A stretch of 64,000 nt of DNA, taken from positions 70,447 to 134,446 of the forward strand of contig JANLVJ010000055.1 of NCBI GenBank assembly GCA_031363945.1, in the 5' to 3' direction. Origin of the DNA: JANLVJ01 sp031363945 (GTDB lineage: Bacteria; Bacteroidota; Bacteroidia; Sphingobacteriales; Sphingobacteriaceae). A program made the translations under genes and the position numbers. Positions 18,804-28,889 of this stretch are shown piece by piece; positions within the stretch are counted from its first letter, which is position 1, and every line of letters starts with the position of its first letter. The notes under the pieces are model-generated. The model saw only the letters and a program-made list of their open reading frames with translations, was not told the origin of the DNA and did not search any database.

Positions 18804-18866
18804 AAAAATGCTTCTCTAGTATAACGCCCAAAAAGGGTTATGCTATTGAGGCATTTTTATTTTTTG
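18804..18866 (+). terminator. Long-stem terminator after the BON gene
   Basis: A stem formed by AAATGCTTC and GAGGCATTT, continued by ATAACgCCC and GGGTTAT, ends in TTTTTATTTTTT. The matching gene is the BON-domain protein upstream. Confidence 0.75.
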
Positions 18867-18984
18867 TGCCTGCGGTATAAGTCTACACTTAGTTTTTGAT
18901 ATTTAAAACGTGAAGTATTGACCAGAATGCTACAAAAACTATGTTGTTTAAACCTTAGTGTTTTGCCCTGAAAATGATTCTGTT

Positions 18985-20955
18985 CTATTTTAAATATTTA
19001 TCAAACCAGATAATATAGCGTTTAAGAATATCTGTCTGATAGCTGGGAGTGCTTATACCATGTGTCTGATCAGGATATAGAATTAATTGTGTTGGAATAT
19101 TTTGAGATTTTAATGCCATATACATTTGTTCGCTGCCAACAGTAGGCACATTGAAATCTTTTAGACCTGACATAAATAATACTGGAGTTTTTATTCTATC
19201 GGCATGAAAAAATGGATATGACAGGCTGATCCATTTATCCTGGCTCTTCCAGGGTGGGCCCAGTTCATTATCGTATTGCAAAACATACTGGTCGGCACCG
19301 TACATACTTGTTTGTAACGCACTGCTGGCACCAGCAGCTCCAGCTTTAAAGCGTGAGTCAGAAGCAATAGTATAATCTGTTAAAATGCCCCCATAACTCC
19401 AGCCACCAATACCTAAATGTGCTGAATCGGCAATATTCTTCTTTACAAGTTCATCAACTGCACCAAGCAAATCTGAGACCTCTTTATTTCCCCAATCGGC
19501 GAATATCGCCTTACAATAACCGATACCACGGCCATTACTTCCTCTATAATTTACGGCTGCTACTGCGTAACCCGCATTTGAAAGAACCTGACGTGTTTCA
19601 TCAAATACAAATTCATCCTGGGCCACAGGGCCACCGTGGATAAATACAATTAGGGGTAATTTTTTTGCATGTGTACTGTCTGGCGTGTAAAGGATGCCTG
19701 AGACTGAGGTTCCATCTTTACTTAAAGATCTGAAGCCTTCGACATGCGAAAGTTGATAGCCATTCAACCAGTCTTGATGATGGGTTAGTTTTCTGGAAAT
19801 CCCATTTTCTACAGCATATAATTCAGCAGGAATGTATGGGTTGCTGAATGCAACTATCCAACTACTGGCTGCAAACGGGAGAATAGCAGAAAAACCATAG
19901 TTCCCCCTGTTCAATGTCATAATTTTCTTTGTGTTCATTACGTATTGCGCCAGGTAAACCTGGCGATCATCAGCAACCAGAAATCCAACAGTTTTACCGT
20001 CATTGCTCCAGCATGGTGCCGAAGCTGGCCTGTCTAATTGCTGAGTAATGGTTCGGTTATTTTGACCGTTTTCATCCATCATACATAAAATGTCCTGATC
20101 GTACATCAGGTATTCTGCATCACTGGTTGAACGCAGGTACGCTATATATTTACCATCAGGGCTCCATTTAGGCTCATTATCATGCCCTTTCCAGGTAGTT
20201 AATTGTTTTACAGCACCGTGAATTTTGGTTTCAATCGTAAAAATATCTGTATTGGAATTTCTGTCAGGATCTGGACTGATATTGCTTACATAAGCTATTT
20301 TACTGCCATCAGGTGACCATGCTGGTGCAGTTTCATCTGTATTGCCTTTCGTTAAAGTATCAAGACGCTTTGCAGCAAGATCAAAAAGGTATAAATGCTT
20401 TTGCAAATGTTGTATATAGCCTTCTATATCCTGTTTAAAATGATAACGATCAATAACGACAGGCAAAGGTGTTTTGGGTTCTTTAAGACCCTTGTTTTCG
20501 GGATCCTGAATTAGCAAGACTAATCTTTTAGAATCAGGCGACCAGGCATATTCGCTTAAATCACCTTTTACCGTAGTTAATTTTTTAGCCTCTCCACCCC
20601 GACGATCAAGAATCCATACCTGTGAACCTGTTTTTGATTCCCTGGAGGATAAAAATGCCAGATATTTACCATCCGGACTCCATTTTGGTAATGATGCAGG
20701 ATCAGGACCATGTGAGAGTTCAATTGACTGGCTATCTGATGTACTTTGCATGTATAAATGAGATACACGCTTGTCTTCAGCAGTATCTACTTCTGAGAGA
20801 CTATAAGCGACCCATTTATTGTCTGGAGAAATTGATGCCTCACTAAGATTCTTTATTTTAAGGAAATCGGCAGGTTTAAATATTTTTTTTACTCCCTGAC
20901 CGAATAATACTACTGAAATAGTACATGTTATCAGCACTAGAAAACTCTTTTTCAT
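18985..20955 (-). CDS. S9-family serine peptidase (dipeptidyl/acylaminoacyl peptidase type)
   Basis: This 656-residue secreted peptidase has a signal peptide ending LFGQG. Residues about 40-380 form a TolB/DPP-type beta-propeller with repeated WSPDGKYLAF-like blades. An alpha/beta-hydrolase domain follows: oxyanion segment FIHGGP, nucleophile GGWSYGG (Ser near 520), Asp in SGLKDFNVP, and His in DQTHGIS. The catalytic triad is thus complete. Such enzymes trim oligopeptides in the periplasm. It lies 110 bases downstream of a SusD/SusC pair on the same strand, which suggests joint use of peptides, though a weak hairpin separates them. Confidence 0.92.
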   Translation of the reverse strand: MKKSFLVLITCTISVVLFGQGVKKIFKPADFLKIKNLSEASISPDNKWVAYSLSEVDTAEDKRVSHLYMQSTSDSQSIELSHGPDPASLPKWSPDGKYLAFLSSRESKTGSQVWILDRRGGEAKKLTTVKGDLSEYAWSPDSKRLVLLIQDPENKGLKEPKTPLPVVIDRYHFKQDIEGYIQHLQKHLYLFDLAAKRLDTLTKGNTDETAPAWSPDGSKIAYVSNISPDPDRNSNTDIFTIETKIHGAVKQLTTWKGHDNEPKWSPDGKYIAYLRSTSDAEYLMYDQDILCMMDENGQNNRTITQQLDRPASAPCWSNDGKTVGFLVADDRQVYLAQYVMNTKKIMTLNRGNYGFSAILPFAASSWIVAFSNPYIPAELYAVENGISRKLTHHQDWLNGYQLSHVEGFRSLSKDGTSVSGILYTPDSTHAKKLPLIVFIHGGPVAQDEFVFDETRQVLSNAGYAVAAVNYRGSNGRGIGYCKAIFADWGNKEVSDLLGAVDELVKKNIADSAHLGIGGWSYGGILTDYTIASDSRFKAGAAGASSALQTSMYGADQYVLQYDNELGPPWKSQDKWISLSYPFFHADRIKTPVLFMSGLKDFNVPTVGSEQMYMALKSQNIPTQLILYPDQTHGISTPSYQTDILKRYIIWFDKYLK

Positions 20956-21007
20956 AATTAGTTTGATTGGCAGGATAAATAAATGATGAAATTCTATTAA
21001 ACCAAAG

Positions 21008-21033
21008 AGCCGGAAAATCTATTCCGGCCGGCT
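21008..21033 (-). terminator. Weak hairpin between susD-like gene and S9 peptidase gene
   Basis: GCCGGAA and TTCCGGC flank a short loop on the minus strand downstream of the SusD gene. The T tail is poor (CTTTGGTTT), so it could be an attenuating or processing hairpin rather than a full terminator. Confidence 0.4.
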
Positions 21034-21065
21034 TCTTGATTATGTTAAAAATAAATAGTCCCTAT

Positions 21066-22439
21066 TTAATATCCAGGGTTTTGGATAAGTTTTGGATTCG
21101 CATTGATATCCTGTAAGGGTATTGGGAAAACCAGTTTAGGAGAGGAATAAGATAGGGGAGTGATATTCTGCCCCAATCTTTTAGCATCGTGAAAAAATAG
21201 GCCGCCCTCAAACGTTAACTCATGCCTTCTTTCAGTAAGAACATTAGCAACAGTTGCTACCAAAAGAGGGGAAATCCCAGCCCTTTTCCTGATTATATTA
21301 ATATCATTAAGGGGCAGGTCGCCAATGGCCGAACCTGCTGACAGCTGTAAGTTTGACTCTGCTCGAATCAGGTACAATTCTGCCAGACGCACTATATGAA
21401 CATTGCCATAATTATTATCGAATTTGTCACAGCGTAATATATTTCCACTATCATGGATATATATATTTAACCGGGTGTCTCCTGTTTCGAATTCATGGGC
21501 AAAAGTATCCTGAACTACGATATCGCCACGGCCTGCAAAATCAGCAGAACCGTAAAACGTATGCAGGTAATTATTCCCCAGTTGATTGGTAACCTGGAAG
21601 GCAAATATATCTTCCGGGGTATTATCAACATGCACCGCTATCCCGCCTGGATATGGAAATTCGTCGGTGTAATTCGCGTTTAGTGAATAGATTCCTGAGC
21701 CTATTACTTTGGTTGCTTCGCTTGCAGCATTGGCGAAATCGCCTTTCTGTAAATACAGGCGTGCTAAAAGGGCCGATGCAGCATAACTGCTGGCGTAGAA
21801 ATTGTTTTTTAATGGCAGTTCGTTTTCTGCAATTGTCAAATCAGTAATTGACTGCTGGTAGCCTTGAGCAACTGTTGCACGTACAACATAAGAGCCCGAA
21901 TTAATATCAACTGTCGGAGTGAGCACGATTGGAACACCAAGGTTTTTTGTTGGGTCGCCATCATTCCATGATCTTCCAAACAACCTGACAAGGTCAAAAT
22001 AAACCATTCCTCTTAAAAATCTGGCTTCCCCAGCTGTGCGGCTACTGTCAGCAGGAGCTACTTTTTTGATATTTGCCAGTACATTGTTTGCCTGATTTAT
22101 AACTTGATATGCCCCGGCCCAAAGGCCATTAATGAAGCCATTATCATTTGGAATAGTTTGACCCACCAGCTGTGTTAGTCCTTGATATGTTCCCTGCCAG
22201 TTGATAACAGTTTGAGTCGCCATTAAGTCTGGATACAGGTAGGCACCACCACCGTAAACATCACTTAATCCAGCACGATTATAAGCACCTACCAATGTTA
22301 TTTGAACATCAGCTGCAGTTTGAATTGCTTGACTTTGCTGAATTTGCTGATAGGGTTGCTGGTTAAGCTGCTTATTACAGGCTCCCAGAATCAGAAATAT
22401 GCTTATTGTGTAAAAGTATTTATTAGTCAGTAATTTCAT
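21066..22439 (-). CDS. RagB/SusD-family nutrient-binding lipoprotein
   Basis: This is the 457-residue surface lipoprotein partner of the adjacent SusC-like channel. The signal ends with the lipobox ILGAC. The TPR-like scaffold is visible (AGEARFLRGMVYFDLVRLFG, then HIVRLAELYLIRAESNLQL), as is the conserved C-terminal block RKRAGI ... VLTERRHELTFEGGLFFHDAKR. It caps the SusC barrel and captures substrate outside the cell. The stop-to-start gap from the SusC gene is 14 bases, so the two are cotranscribed. With no glycoside hydrolase nearby and an S9 peptidase next door, the substrate may be peptides rather than glycans; this is inference. Confidence 0.95.
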   Translation of the reverse strand: MKLLTNKYFYTISIFLILGACNKQLNQQPYQQIQQSQAIQTAADVQITLVGAYNRAGLSDVYGGGAYLYPDLMATQTVINWQGTYQGLTQLVGQTIPNDNGFINGLWAGAYQVINQANNVLANIKKVAPADSSRTAGEARFLRGMVYFDLVRLFGRSWNDGDPTKNLGVPIVLTPTVDINSGSYVVRATVAQGYQQSITDLTIAENELPLKNNFYASSYAASALLARLYLQKGDFANAASEATKVIGSGIYSLNANYTDEFPYPGGIAVHVDNTPEDIFAFQVTNQLGNNYLHTFYGSADFAGRGDIVVQDTFAHEFETGDTRLNIYIHDSGNILRCDKFDNNYGNVHIVRLAELYLIRAESNLQLSAGSAIGDLPLNDINIIRKRAGISPLLVATVANVLTERRHELTFEGGLFFHDAKRLGQNITPLSYSSPKLVFPIPLQDINANPKLIQNPGY

Positions 22440-22453
22440 GTCTATACGGTGAG

Positions 22454-25400
22454 TTACAATCCAAGTCTTAATCCAAAAGTAATTGTTCGGGGTTGAGGGG
22501 CTGAGTAAAAGTCAGTACCTAAATTAATATTACTGGTTTCGCCGGCGTTAATGGTGCTTGTGTAAAAATCAGCGTTTACTTCTGGATCCCAGCCTTTGTA
22601 TTTGGTAATTAAAAATAGATTATAGGCATTTACAAACAGTCTTAAGCGGTCAATCTTGAATTTAGCCAGTAATTCTTTTGGAAAACTATAACCAAACGAT
22701 AAGGTTTTTAACCGGATGTAAGAGCCATCAGAAAGGTATCGGCTTGATGGATTAGTTCCGTTTCCATAGAACATTCTAGGCTCAGGAATATTTGTTTTAT
22801 CACCTGGCTTATTCCAATATCCCATTTGATCGATTGTCTGGTTGTCAAGACCATTTCCAGCTGAAGTGCTCATATATTGGCCACCACCATTATAAATTTT
22901 ATTGCCGAAGGCACCATAAAATGTAAAGGAAAGATCAAAACCTTTAAAAGAAAAATTATTGGTAAAACCGCTTGTAAGTTTAGGTGTAGGATTACCTAGT
23001 GGCACATTTTGGGCTGCATTATAATCAGCAGTGGTACCTCGGTTTATTGTTCCGTTTGTATTCTTTGTATTCAAAAAATAGAGGGCATCACCATTATCTG
23101 GATTCACACCTGCATATTCACGGCCATAAAATACACCTACCGGTTGTCCTTCAATCACCCGGTTAAGATCAGCTCCATCATTAATAATTTGGCCGGCCAC
23201 AAAGGTTACTTTGTTTTTATTATATGCCATATTGAAATTAGTACTCCATCTGAATTTTCCAACTAAATTTTCAGATGAGAGTGTTAGTTCAATTCCCTTA
23301 TTTGTTAATTTACCCAGGTTTTGTAATTGAGAACTTATACCAAGTGTCTGGGGTATATTTACATTAAGTAAAAGATCCCTGGTGTTCTTACTATAAATAT
23401 CTAAACCACCAGAAAGCCGGTTATTGAAAAAAGCCCAGTCGAGTCCAAGATCAGACTGTATGGTCTTTTCCCATTTTAAATTTGGATTTGCTAATTGTGA
23501 AAATCGTTGACCGCCAACACCATTATAACCTGCATCTCCTGAATATAGGCCCAGAGATCCATAGTCGCTGATTGCGTTATTACCAGTTAAACCATAGCTG
23601 GCTCTGATTTTTAACAGGTTCAATGTTTGTGATTCCTTCAGAAATTTCTCTTCTGTCAGAATCCAGCCAACTGAGGCAGCCGGAAAAACACCATATCTGT
23701 TATTTGTGCCAAAATTAGAAGAACCGTCTGACCGTGCACTAACCTGCAACAGATATTTGCCTTTGTATGCATAATTAGCCTTCGCAAAATAGGAGTTCAA
23801 TGTTAGCTGTGATTGGGAAGATAATCCTCCTGATTTTACCGCAGCCGAAGAAATTTCTTTGTACGAGTCTGACGGAAACTGCTGCCCCTGTATATCGTTT
23901 TTTGATAGATTTCTGAATTCATAACTCGTACCTGCTGTAATATCAAGAGCGTTATCTTTGCCTAAATCATTTTTATAGGTAAGAAAATTATTAATTGTAT
24001 AGTGCACATCAGTCGCATTTGAATTTTCACCCTGACCATGAGGTGTTCCAGAGTTTCTGGCAGTGAGGCTATTTGCGTAACTATCTTCATTCTGATTGCT
24101 CTGATCAATACCAAACTCAGTATGAAATGTCAGTTTTTTAACTATTTCCCAATTAGCAAAAACATTACCCAGAGTTCTGAAAGTTTTCGTGTGATAATAT
24201 GCATTTCTTGTACCAATTAAGGGGTTATAGTACAGAGGGAAATTACCGCTTAGTCCGGGTGGCGTTCCGCTTATTAAATTAGTTCTTGGATCAATTACGG
24301 GTGTAATTGGTGACAAGGCAACAATTTGAAGATTACTTGAAAAAGCATTGTCATTGCTCAAACGCTTATTATAAGTATGAGCAAAATTCATATTTATTCC
24401 AACATCCAGATTTTTGAAAATTTTTGAGTCAACATTAACCCTGCCACTATAACGTTCAAAAGCATTTCCTTTTAAAATACCATCTTGATTAAGTACCTGG
24501 CCACCAATATAATACGTCGTCTTTTCAGTACCTCCGGAAAAGTTCAGGTCATACATTTGCTGTGGGGCAGGTTGAAATGCCTGTTTATCCCAATTTGTAT
24601 TGTATTTACTCCAATTGGTATTTCCTGCGGCAAGATTGGTAAACTGATTTTCAATATATGTCTGACTATTTAGCTGGGCCGCTGCAAGAGTCGGTTGATA
24701 CCCATTCTTAAAATCTTGAGTAGCTGCACCCTGGGCAGCACGTTCTTCAAGCTGCAACCACTGCGTTGAATTTAAAAACTGCCTGTGTCTTGAAGGCTCA
24801 CTGAAACCGTACTGAGCATTAAAACTAATTTTGCTGGTACCCGCTTTACCTTTTTTAGTAGTTATTAATATAACGCCATTAGAAGCCCGGGAACCATAAA
24901 TTGCCGTGGCAGATGCATCCTTTAAAATATCATATGATTCGATATCATTAAAATTAATGTCTGCTAATGGATCCGTTGGGGCTCCATTATTTGAAAGATT
25001 ATCATTATTGATGACAATTCCATCAATAATAATTAAGGGCTGATTACTGCCAGCAATGGAAGATGAGCCACGGATGCTGATTTTAATTGCCTGCCCGAGT
25101 TTCCCGTTGCCAGCCTGGATATTTACCCCTGGACTGATTCCTTGTAATCCCTGTTCAAACGTAGTAACAGGCCTGCCTTCAATTTCTTTACCTGAAATTG
25201 TAGCAATTGCCCCAGTAATATTGGCGCGTTTTTGTGTTCCATAGCCAACAATAACAACTTCCGTAAGTTGCTTAAGTTCAGGTGTCATCTGAATATTTAC
25301 CGTAGAGCCGGTAATATTTGCTTCCTTTAGAGTATAACCAATATACTTAAAGACCAGGAATCTGGTACCTGCAGGCACAGATAAGCGATAATTGCCATTT

Positions 25401-25570
25401 AGATCTGTTTGAACACCAACTGAGACGTTTCCTTTGGCAACAACATTAACCCCTGTTATAGGAGATCCGTCTTTTTGATCTGTGACCTTACCAGTTATCA
25501 TGCTATTTTGTGCAAAAGAGAGCGATAAACTGAAAAGAACCAAAAAAAGACAAAGTAAAATTTTCTTCAT
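22454..25570 (-). CDS. SusC/RagA-family TonB-linked outer-membrane channel
   Basis: This 1038-residue outer-membrane protein has a signal peptide (ending SLSFAQ), a carboxypeptidase-like regulatory domain (GKVTDQKDGSPITGVNVV), a TonB-box-like VVIVGYGTQKRANITGA segment, a plug with DASATAIYGSRASNGVILI, and a 22-strand barrel. No STN domain precedes the regulatory domain, so it does not signal through a FecR-type anti-sigma factor. It pairs with the downstream SusD protein for energised uptake. An AraC-type regulator lies upstream on the same strand and may control it, but a 381-base gap separates them. Confidence 0.96.
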   Translation of the reverse strand: MKKILLCLFLVLFSLSLSFAQNSMITGKVTDQKDGSPITGVNVVAKGNVSVGVQTDLNGNYRLSVPAGTRFLVFKYIGYTLKEANITGSTVNIQMTPELKQLTEVVIVGYGTQKRANITGAIATISGKEIEGRPVTTFEQGLQGISPGVNIQAGNGKLGQAIKISIRGSSSIAGSNQPLIIIDGIVINNDNLSNNGAPTDPLADINFNDIESYDILKDASATAIYGSRASNGVILITTKKGKAGTSKISFNAQYGFSEPSRHRQFLNSTQWLQLEERAAQGAATQDFKNGYQPTLAAAQLNSQTYIENQFTNLAAGNTNWSKYNTNWDKQAFQPAPQQMYDLNFSGGTEKTTYYIGGQVLNQDGILKGNAFERYSGRVNVDSKIFKNLDVGINMNFAHTYNKRLSNDNAFSSNLQIVALSPITPVIDPRTNLISGTPPGLSGNFPLYYNPLIGTRNAYYHTKTFRTLGNVFANWEIVKKLTFHTEFGIDQSNQNEDSYANSLTARNSGTPHGQGENSNATDVHYTINNFLTYKNDLGKDNALDITAGTSYEFRNLSKNDIQGQQFPSDSYKEISSAAVKSGGLSSQSQLTLNSYFAKANYAYKGKYLLQVSARSDGSSNFGTNNRYGVFPAASVGWILTEEKFLKESQTLNLLKIRASYGLTGNNAISDYGSLGLYSGDAGYNGVGGQRFSQLANPNLKWEKTIQSDLGLDWAFFNNRLSGGLDIYSKNTRDLLLNVNIPQTLGISSQLQNLGKLTNKGIELTLSSENLVGKFRWSTNFNMAYNKNKVTFVAGQIINDGADLNRVIEGQPVGVFYGREYAGVNPDNGDALYFLNTKNTNGTINRGTTADYNAAQNVPLGNPTPKLTSGFTNNFSFKGFDLSFTFYGAFGNKIYNGGGQYMSTSAGNGLDNQTIDQMGYWNKPGDKTNIPEPRMFYGNGTNPSSRYLSDGSYIRLKTLSFGYSFPKELLAKFKIDRLRLFVNAYNLFLITKYKGWDPEVNADFYTSTINAGETSNINLGTDFYSAPQPRTITFGLRLGL

Positions 25571-25951
25571 ATCGTTTACAATGTTAGTTAATGTAATAAT
25601 AATGAAAATAATTGTTTAATAATATATCCGTTAAGAAATTCTTATATGATTTATCCAACGATGTAGAAGATAGGAAGGTAATTATGGAATAACTTGACAG
25701 AATTAATAATAAATTGTTGATAATTTAATAATAAATAAAAAATTACTTCATTATTTAATGCTCATTATATATTGATCAGGTAATTTAGAAAAACATAGCC
25801 TTACTTTCTATCAGAAATTAGGTTGTAATTTGTTTAGCTCATAATACACTTAAAGTTACTCATAGCTCAAATGACCTGGCTAAAAATATGAAGCTATTTG
25901 TCCTATAATTAATATTATGTTAAATAGAATAGTGGAAGGTTCATTTTTTCT
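25571..25951. other. AT-rich leader region upstream of the SusC gene
   Basis: The gap between the AraC gene stop and the SusC gene start is extremely AT-rich and has no ORF. It must contain the SusC/SusD promoter. No consensus -33/-7 pair could be fixed with confidence. Confidence 0.45.
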
Positions 25952-26836
25952 TTAACTATCACCTAGTTCTTTATTTCTCCCTATTGATGGGCTTAACCCA
26001 AAGCGTTGTTTAAATGATCTGCTAAAGTGAGCTAGTGATTCAAAACCGCTATCAGAGGAAATATCACTTATTGCTTTTTTCGAATGATTATATAAAAGCG
26101 CCTGAGCATGTAATAAACGTTTTTCCAATAACCATTTACCGGGAGTTGTTTTGAATATTGCTTCAAAATCTCTTTTAAATGCGGAAATGCTACGATTGCT
26201 TAATGCCGCAAATTGTTCAATTTTAAGGTTATAGCAGTAATTTTCATTCATGATTCTCTCCAGAGCTACTTTAACAGGCTCATTTAATAGTGAGCAAAAA
26301 TAGGATAACAGCTCTCCATTTCCTGTATTATCTGCTATTGTCAGGATAAGTTCTTTAAACTTTAATTCTAGTAGAAGTTGGCCGGGCTCTTTAGTCTCGC
26401 TAAAATAAGAAGCCATCGAAATAAAGAAACCTGCCAGTGTCTCACTTGCCTTTAAGGCAATTACCTGCCTGATTCCGGTTTGTTTAACGGGGAACGTAAA
26501 TTTTTTGCCTAGTGTCTGACAGATAAAATCATCAGTTATAAAAAATAAAACAAGACAAAAGCCTATATCAAAAAATTGCTCGAGAACAAAGGCACCTTTT
26601 TTAACGAATATGCAATCGCCTGTGTTAATGTCATAAGAACCTTCGGTAGTATGCCATATTTTTCTCCCTTCTACTACATAAAAAAGATAATTGTATTGGC
26701 TCCAAAGAGATGAAAATTTATTTTTCATCAGGCGGGCTTCTACCGGACAACTAAATACGGTGATCAGCGAATTGTTGCAGTTAAACTGCCTGTAATAATT
26801 GGGGTGCTGCAGTATACTCTCATATAGATTGATCAT
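25952..26836 (-). CDS. AraC-family transcriptional regulator
   Basis: A 294-residue regulator. The C-terminal 100 residues hold two helix-turn-helix motifs typical of AraC/XylS proteins (KIEQFAALSNRSISAFKRDF, then ISDISSDSGFESLAHFSRSF followed by KQRFGLSP). The N-terminal 150 residues look like a cupin-type sensing domain (YVVEGRKIWHTTEGSYDINT, DCIFVKKGAFVLEQ). It is divergent from the methyltransferase gene, with 150 bases between starts, and upstream of SusC/SusD. Either could be its target. The ligand is unknown. Confidence 0.9.
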   Translation of the reverse strand: MINLYESILQHPNYYRQFNCNNSLITVFSCPVEARLMKNKFSSLWSQYNYLFYVVEGRKIWHTTEGSYDINTGDCIFVKKGAFVLEQFFDIGFCLVLFFITDDFICQTLGKKFTFPVKQTGIRQVIALKASETLAGFFISMASYFSETKEPGQLLLELKFKELILTIADNTGNGELLSYFCSLLNEPVKVALERIMNENYCYNLKIEQFAALSNRSISAFKRDFEAIFKTTPGKWLLEKRLLHAQALLYNHSKKAISDISSDSGFESLAHFSRSFKQRFGLSPSIGRNKELGDS

Positions 26837-26986
26837 ACCATTTCCAATGCTAAAGCATAAATATTTTGGACTTTTTAGTCATAATTCTGAACATTACAGA
26901 CAAACGGTTAGATTCTCAAGTTCCTAATTTTAAGGTAATTAAAATTAATAAACTAAACAACTAGTTAAAAATTTAATTCCAAGAAA

Positions 26987-27799
26987 ATGAATCCAAATAA
27001 AGAACTATGGGAAAAGGGTGATTTCACCCAAATTGCAGCAACCATGCGTAAAAGCGGTGAAGACCTGGTTGGTAAATTATTTGTAACCAAAGGGTTAAAG
27101 GTACTTGACCTGGGTTGCGGTGATGGTACAACGGCAATACCTGCAGCCAGACTTGGTGCAATTGTTTCAGGAGTTGATATCTCTTCAAATCTGGTGAAAG
27201 CTGGAAATATCCGGGCAAATGCCGAAGGCCTGACTCAATGTGTTTTTAGTGAGGGTGATGCATCTGATCTTCATGCGCTAAAAAATGATTCATTTGACCT
27301 GGTAGTCAGCATTTTTGGGGCTATGTTTGCCCCAAGACCTTTTGATGTAGCAAAAGAAATGGTGCGTGTTACCGTTCCTGGCGGTAGAATTGTTATGGGC
27401 AACTGGATACCTGGAGACCCAACATTGGTGGCCCAAATACTTAAAATTAGTTCTGCCTATATGCCTCCCCCACCTGAAAACTTTTTAAGTCCGATGCTAT
27501 GGGGTATCGAGGCAAACGTTATTGAACGCTTTACAAAAGCAGGCATAACAAAAGAAAATATTTCTTTCACGAAAGAAACGTTCAGTTTTGAAACTGATTA
27601 TAGTACTGATGAGTATGTAAAGGTCTTTAAAAATTTTTACGGTCCTACTATGAATGCTTTTGAAGCTGCAGGAAAAAATAATAAAAGCCAGGAATTACAG
27701 CAGGAACTAGAAAAATTGTTTCGTAGTCAGAATTTACAGAATTCTGGAATGACTGCCCATATAAATGCAAATTTTTTAATGGTTCAGGTTATTAAATAA
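26987..27799 (+). CDS. Class I SAM-dependent methyltransferase
   Basis: This 270-residue protein carries motif I VLDLGCGDGTTAIPAA at about residues 39-54, an acidic motif II (SGVDISSNLV), and motif post-III NSFDLVVSIFGAMFAPRPF, typical of UbiE/ubiquinone-type small-molecule methyltransferases. The acceptor is unknown. It lacks the paired arsenic-binding cysteines expected of an ArsM, so it is not the missing methyltransferase of the arsenosugar cluster. It is divergent from the AraC gene, and a strong terminator lies 135 bases downstream. Confidence 0.85.
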   Translation: MNPNKELWEKGDFTQIAATMRKSGEDLVGKLFVTKGLKVLDLGCGDGTTAIPAARLGAIVSGVDISSNLVKAGNIRANAEGLTQCVFSEGDASDLHALKNDSFDLVVSIFGAMFAPRPFDVAKEMVRVTVPGGRIVMGNWIPGDPTLVAQILKISSAYMPPPPENFLSPMLWGIEANVIERFTKAGITKENISFTKETFSFETDYSTDEYVKVFKNFYGPTMNAFEAAGKNNKSQELQQELEKLFRSQNLQNSGMTAHINANFLMVQVIK

Positions 27800-27934
27800 A
27801 AGTCTGAATTTTTGGTTTTCAATTTGGGTAACCTATATGGTAGCTAATCTTGCTTAAAAGGCATTTTAGAAATGTGAGAAACTGTTTCTACGTTCATAAA
27901 TTTCTTCAGTTGTAAAGAGTATGCTTACAATACT

Positions 27935-27976
27935 ACGGGCTATTAGAAGCATGAAACTTCTAATAGCCGTTTTTTT
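27935..27976 (+). terminator. Strong rho-independent terminator
   Basis: GCTATTAGAAG pairs with CTTCTAATAGC around a 6-nt loop, extended by ACGG and CCGT, then seven T residues. It closes the methyltransferase transcript. Confidence 0.85.
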
Positions 27977-28137
27977 ATGTTTTTAAATTGAAGTTAAAAC
28001 ACGGTATTAATCAGTAAAATAAATGTAGAAATTTATGGTAGATCACCTGGAAAGAAATTACGCCGAAAGTTCAGTTAAATATTTAAATTTTAAAACCAGG
28101 GTTAGTATTGAATTAATTTTAAACAATCGCAGCCCTA

Positions 28138-28527
28138 ATGCTCAGCACAAAAATTGTTTATTGGATTTCTACGATTATGGTTAGTGCAATGATGATATAC
28201 TCGTCCTACGGCTATTTTTACAGCCCGATTGAAGGAAAATTATTTGCTCATCTTGGATTTCCCACGTATTTCAGAATTGAACTAGCAATTGCAAAATTGA
28301 TTGGTGTACTATTGCTTCTTGCACCAATAACAGGCAGAGTAAAAGAATGGACCTATGCAGGGTTTTCGTATATTTTTGTATCAGCCATAATTGCTCATGC
28401 GGTCACTGATATACCCTTGTCTTATCATTTGTCACCAATATTATTTTGTATGCTTCTGCTAGTTTCCTACATAACCTACCGACGTTACCATATCAGTAGA
28501 TCCGTAGCAGGTAGTATTAACACATAA
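28138..28527 (+). CDS. DoxX-like integral membrane protein
   Basis: This 129-residue protein has four predicted membrane helices and the DoxX-like pattern: Gly/Tyr-rich first loop (YGYFYSPIEG), FRIELAIAKLIGVLLLLAP in helix two, and HAVTD after helix three. Members are small inner-membrane proteins with loosely defined roles, sometimes with oxidoreductases. It is a single gene with no strong link to its neighbours. The start codon chosen gives a normal first helix. Confidence 0.85.
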   Translation: MLSTKIVYWISTIMVSAMMIYSSYGYFYSPIEGKLFAHLGFPTYFRIELAIAKLIGVLLLLAPITGRVKEWTYAGFSYIFVSAIIAHAVTDIPLSYHLSPILFCMLLLVSYITYRRYHISRSVAGSINT

Positions 28528-28697
28528 ACCTTGCAATGTCGGGCTGATTTTCAGTTCCTTAATACCAGATATGTTAATTCTCTTCATCCAAGGATCATAC
28601 AATAGACTTATTGTTGAATAGTTGAATGGCACAAGAAAGGCCAAATTAATTGGCCTCTAAGTATAGTTTAGACGAGAAAATATAATTTTTTATTTTG

Positions 28698-28889
28698 TCA
28701 ACCAGCAAGATTAGTTTCAGTTAATAAAAAATGAGCAAACTCGCGTTCGGCAACTGAAAGTGCTGGTTGTTCAAGTAATTTTCTTAATTGGATTGCAATT
28801 TCTACAGGATTATTTTTCGTATTGATTGAAAATTTCTTAAAAAATGTTTTCGGTGATGTGAGCATTCTGTTTCCAGGTTTACTTTCCAT
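28698..28889 (-). CDS. Short hypothetical protein, uncertain
   Basis: A 63-codon ORF with balanced, protein-like composition: a basic segment, then an amphipathic helix with IAIQLRKLLEQP and EREFAHFLLTET. I recognise no family. It lies alone in a gene-poor stretch and could be a small regulator or spurious. Confidence 0.35.
   Translation of the reverse strand: MESKPGNRMLTSPKTFFKKFSINTKNNPVEIAIQLRKLLEQPALSVAEREFAHFLLTETNLAG

Noticed and set aside
26987..27799. Methyltransferase as the missing arsM
   Set aside because: It is 14.5 kb from the cluster and lacks the expected arsenic-binding cysteines.
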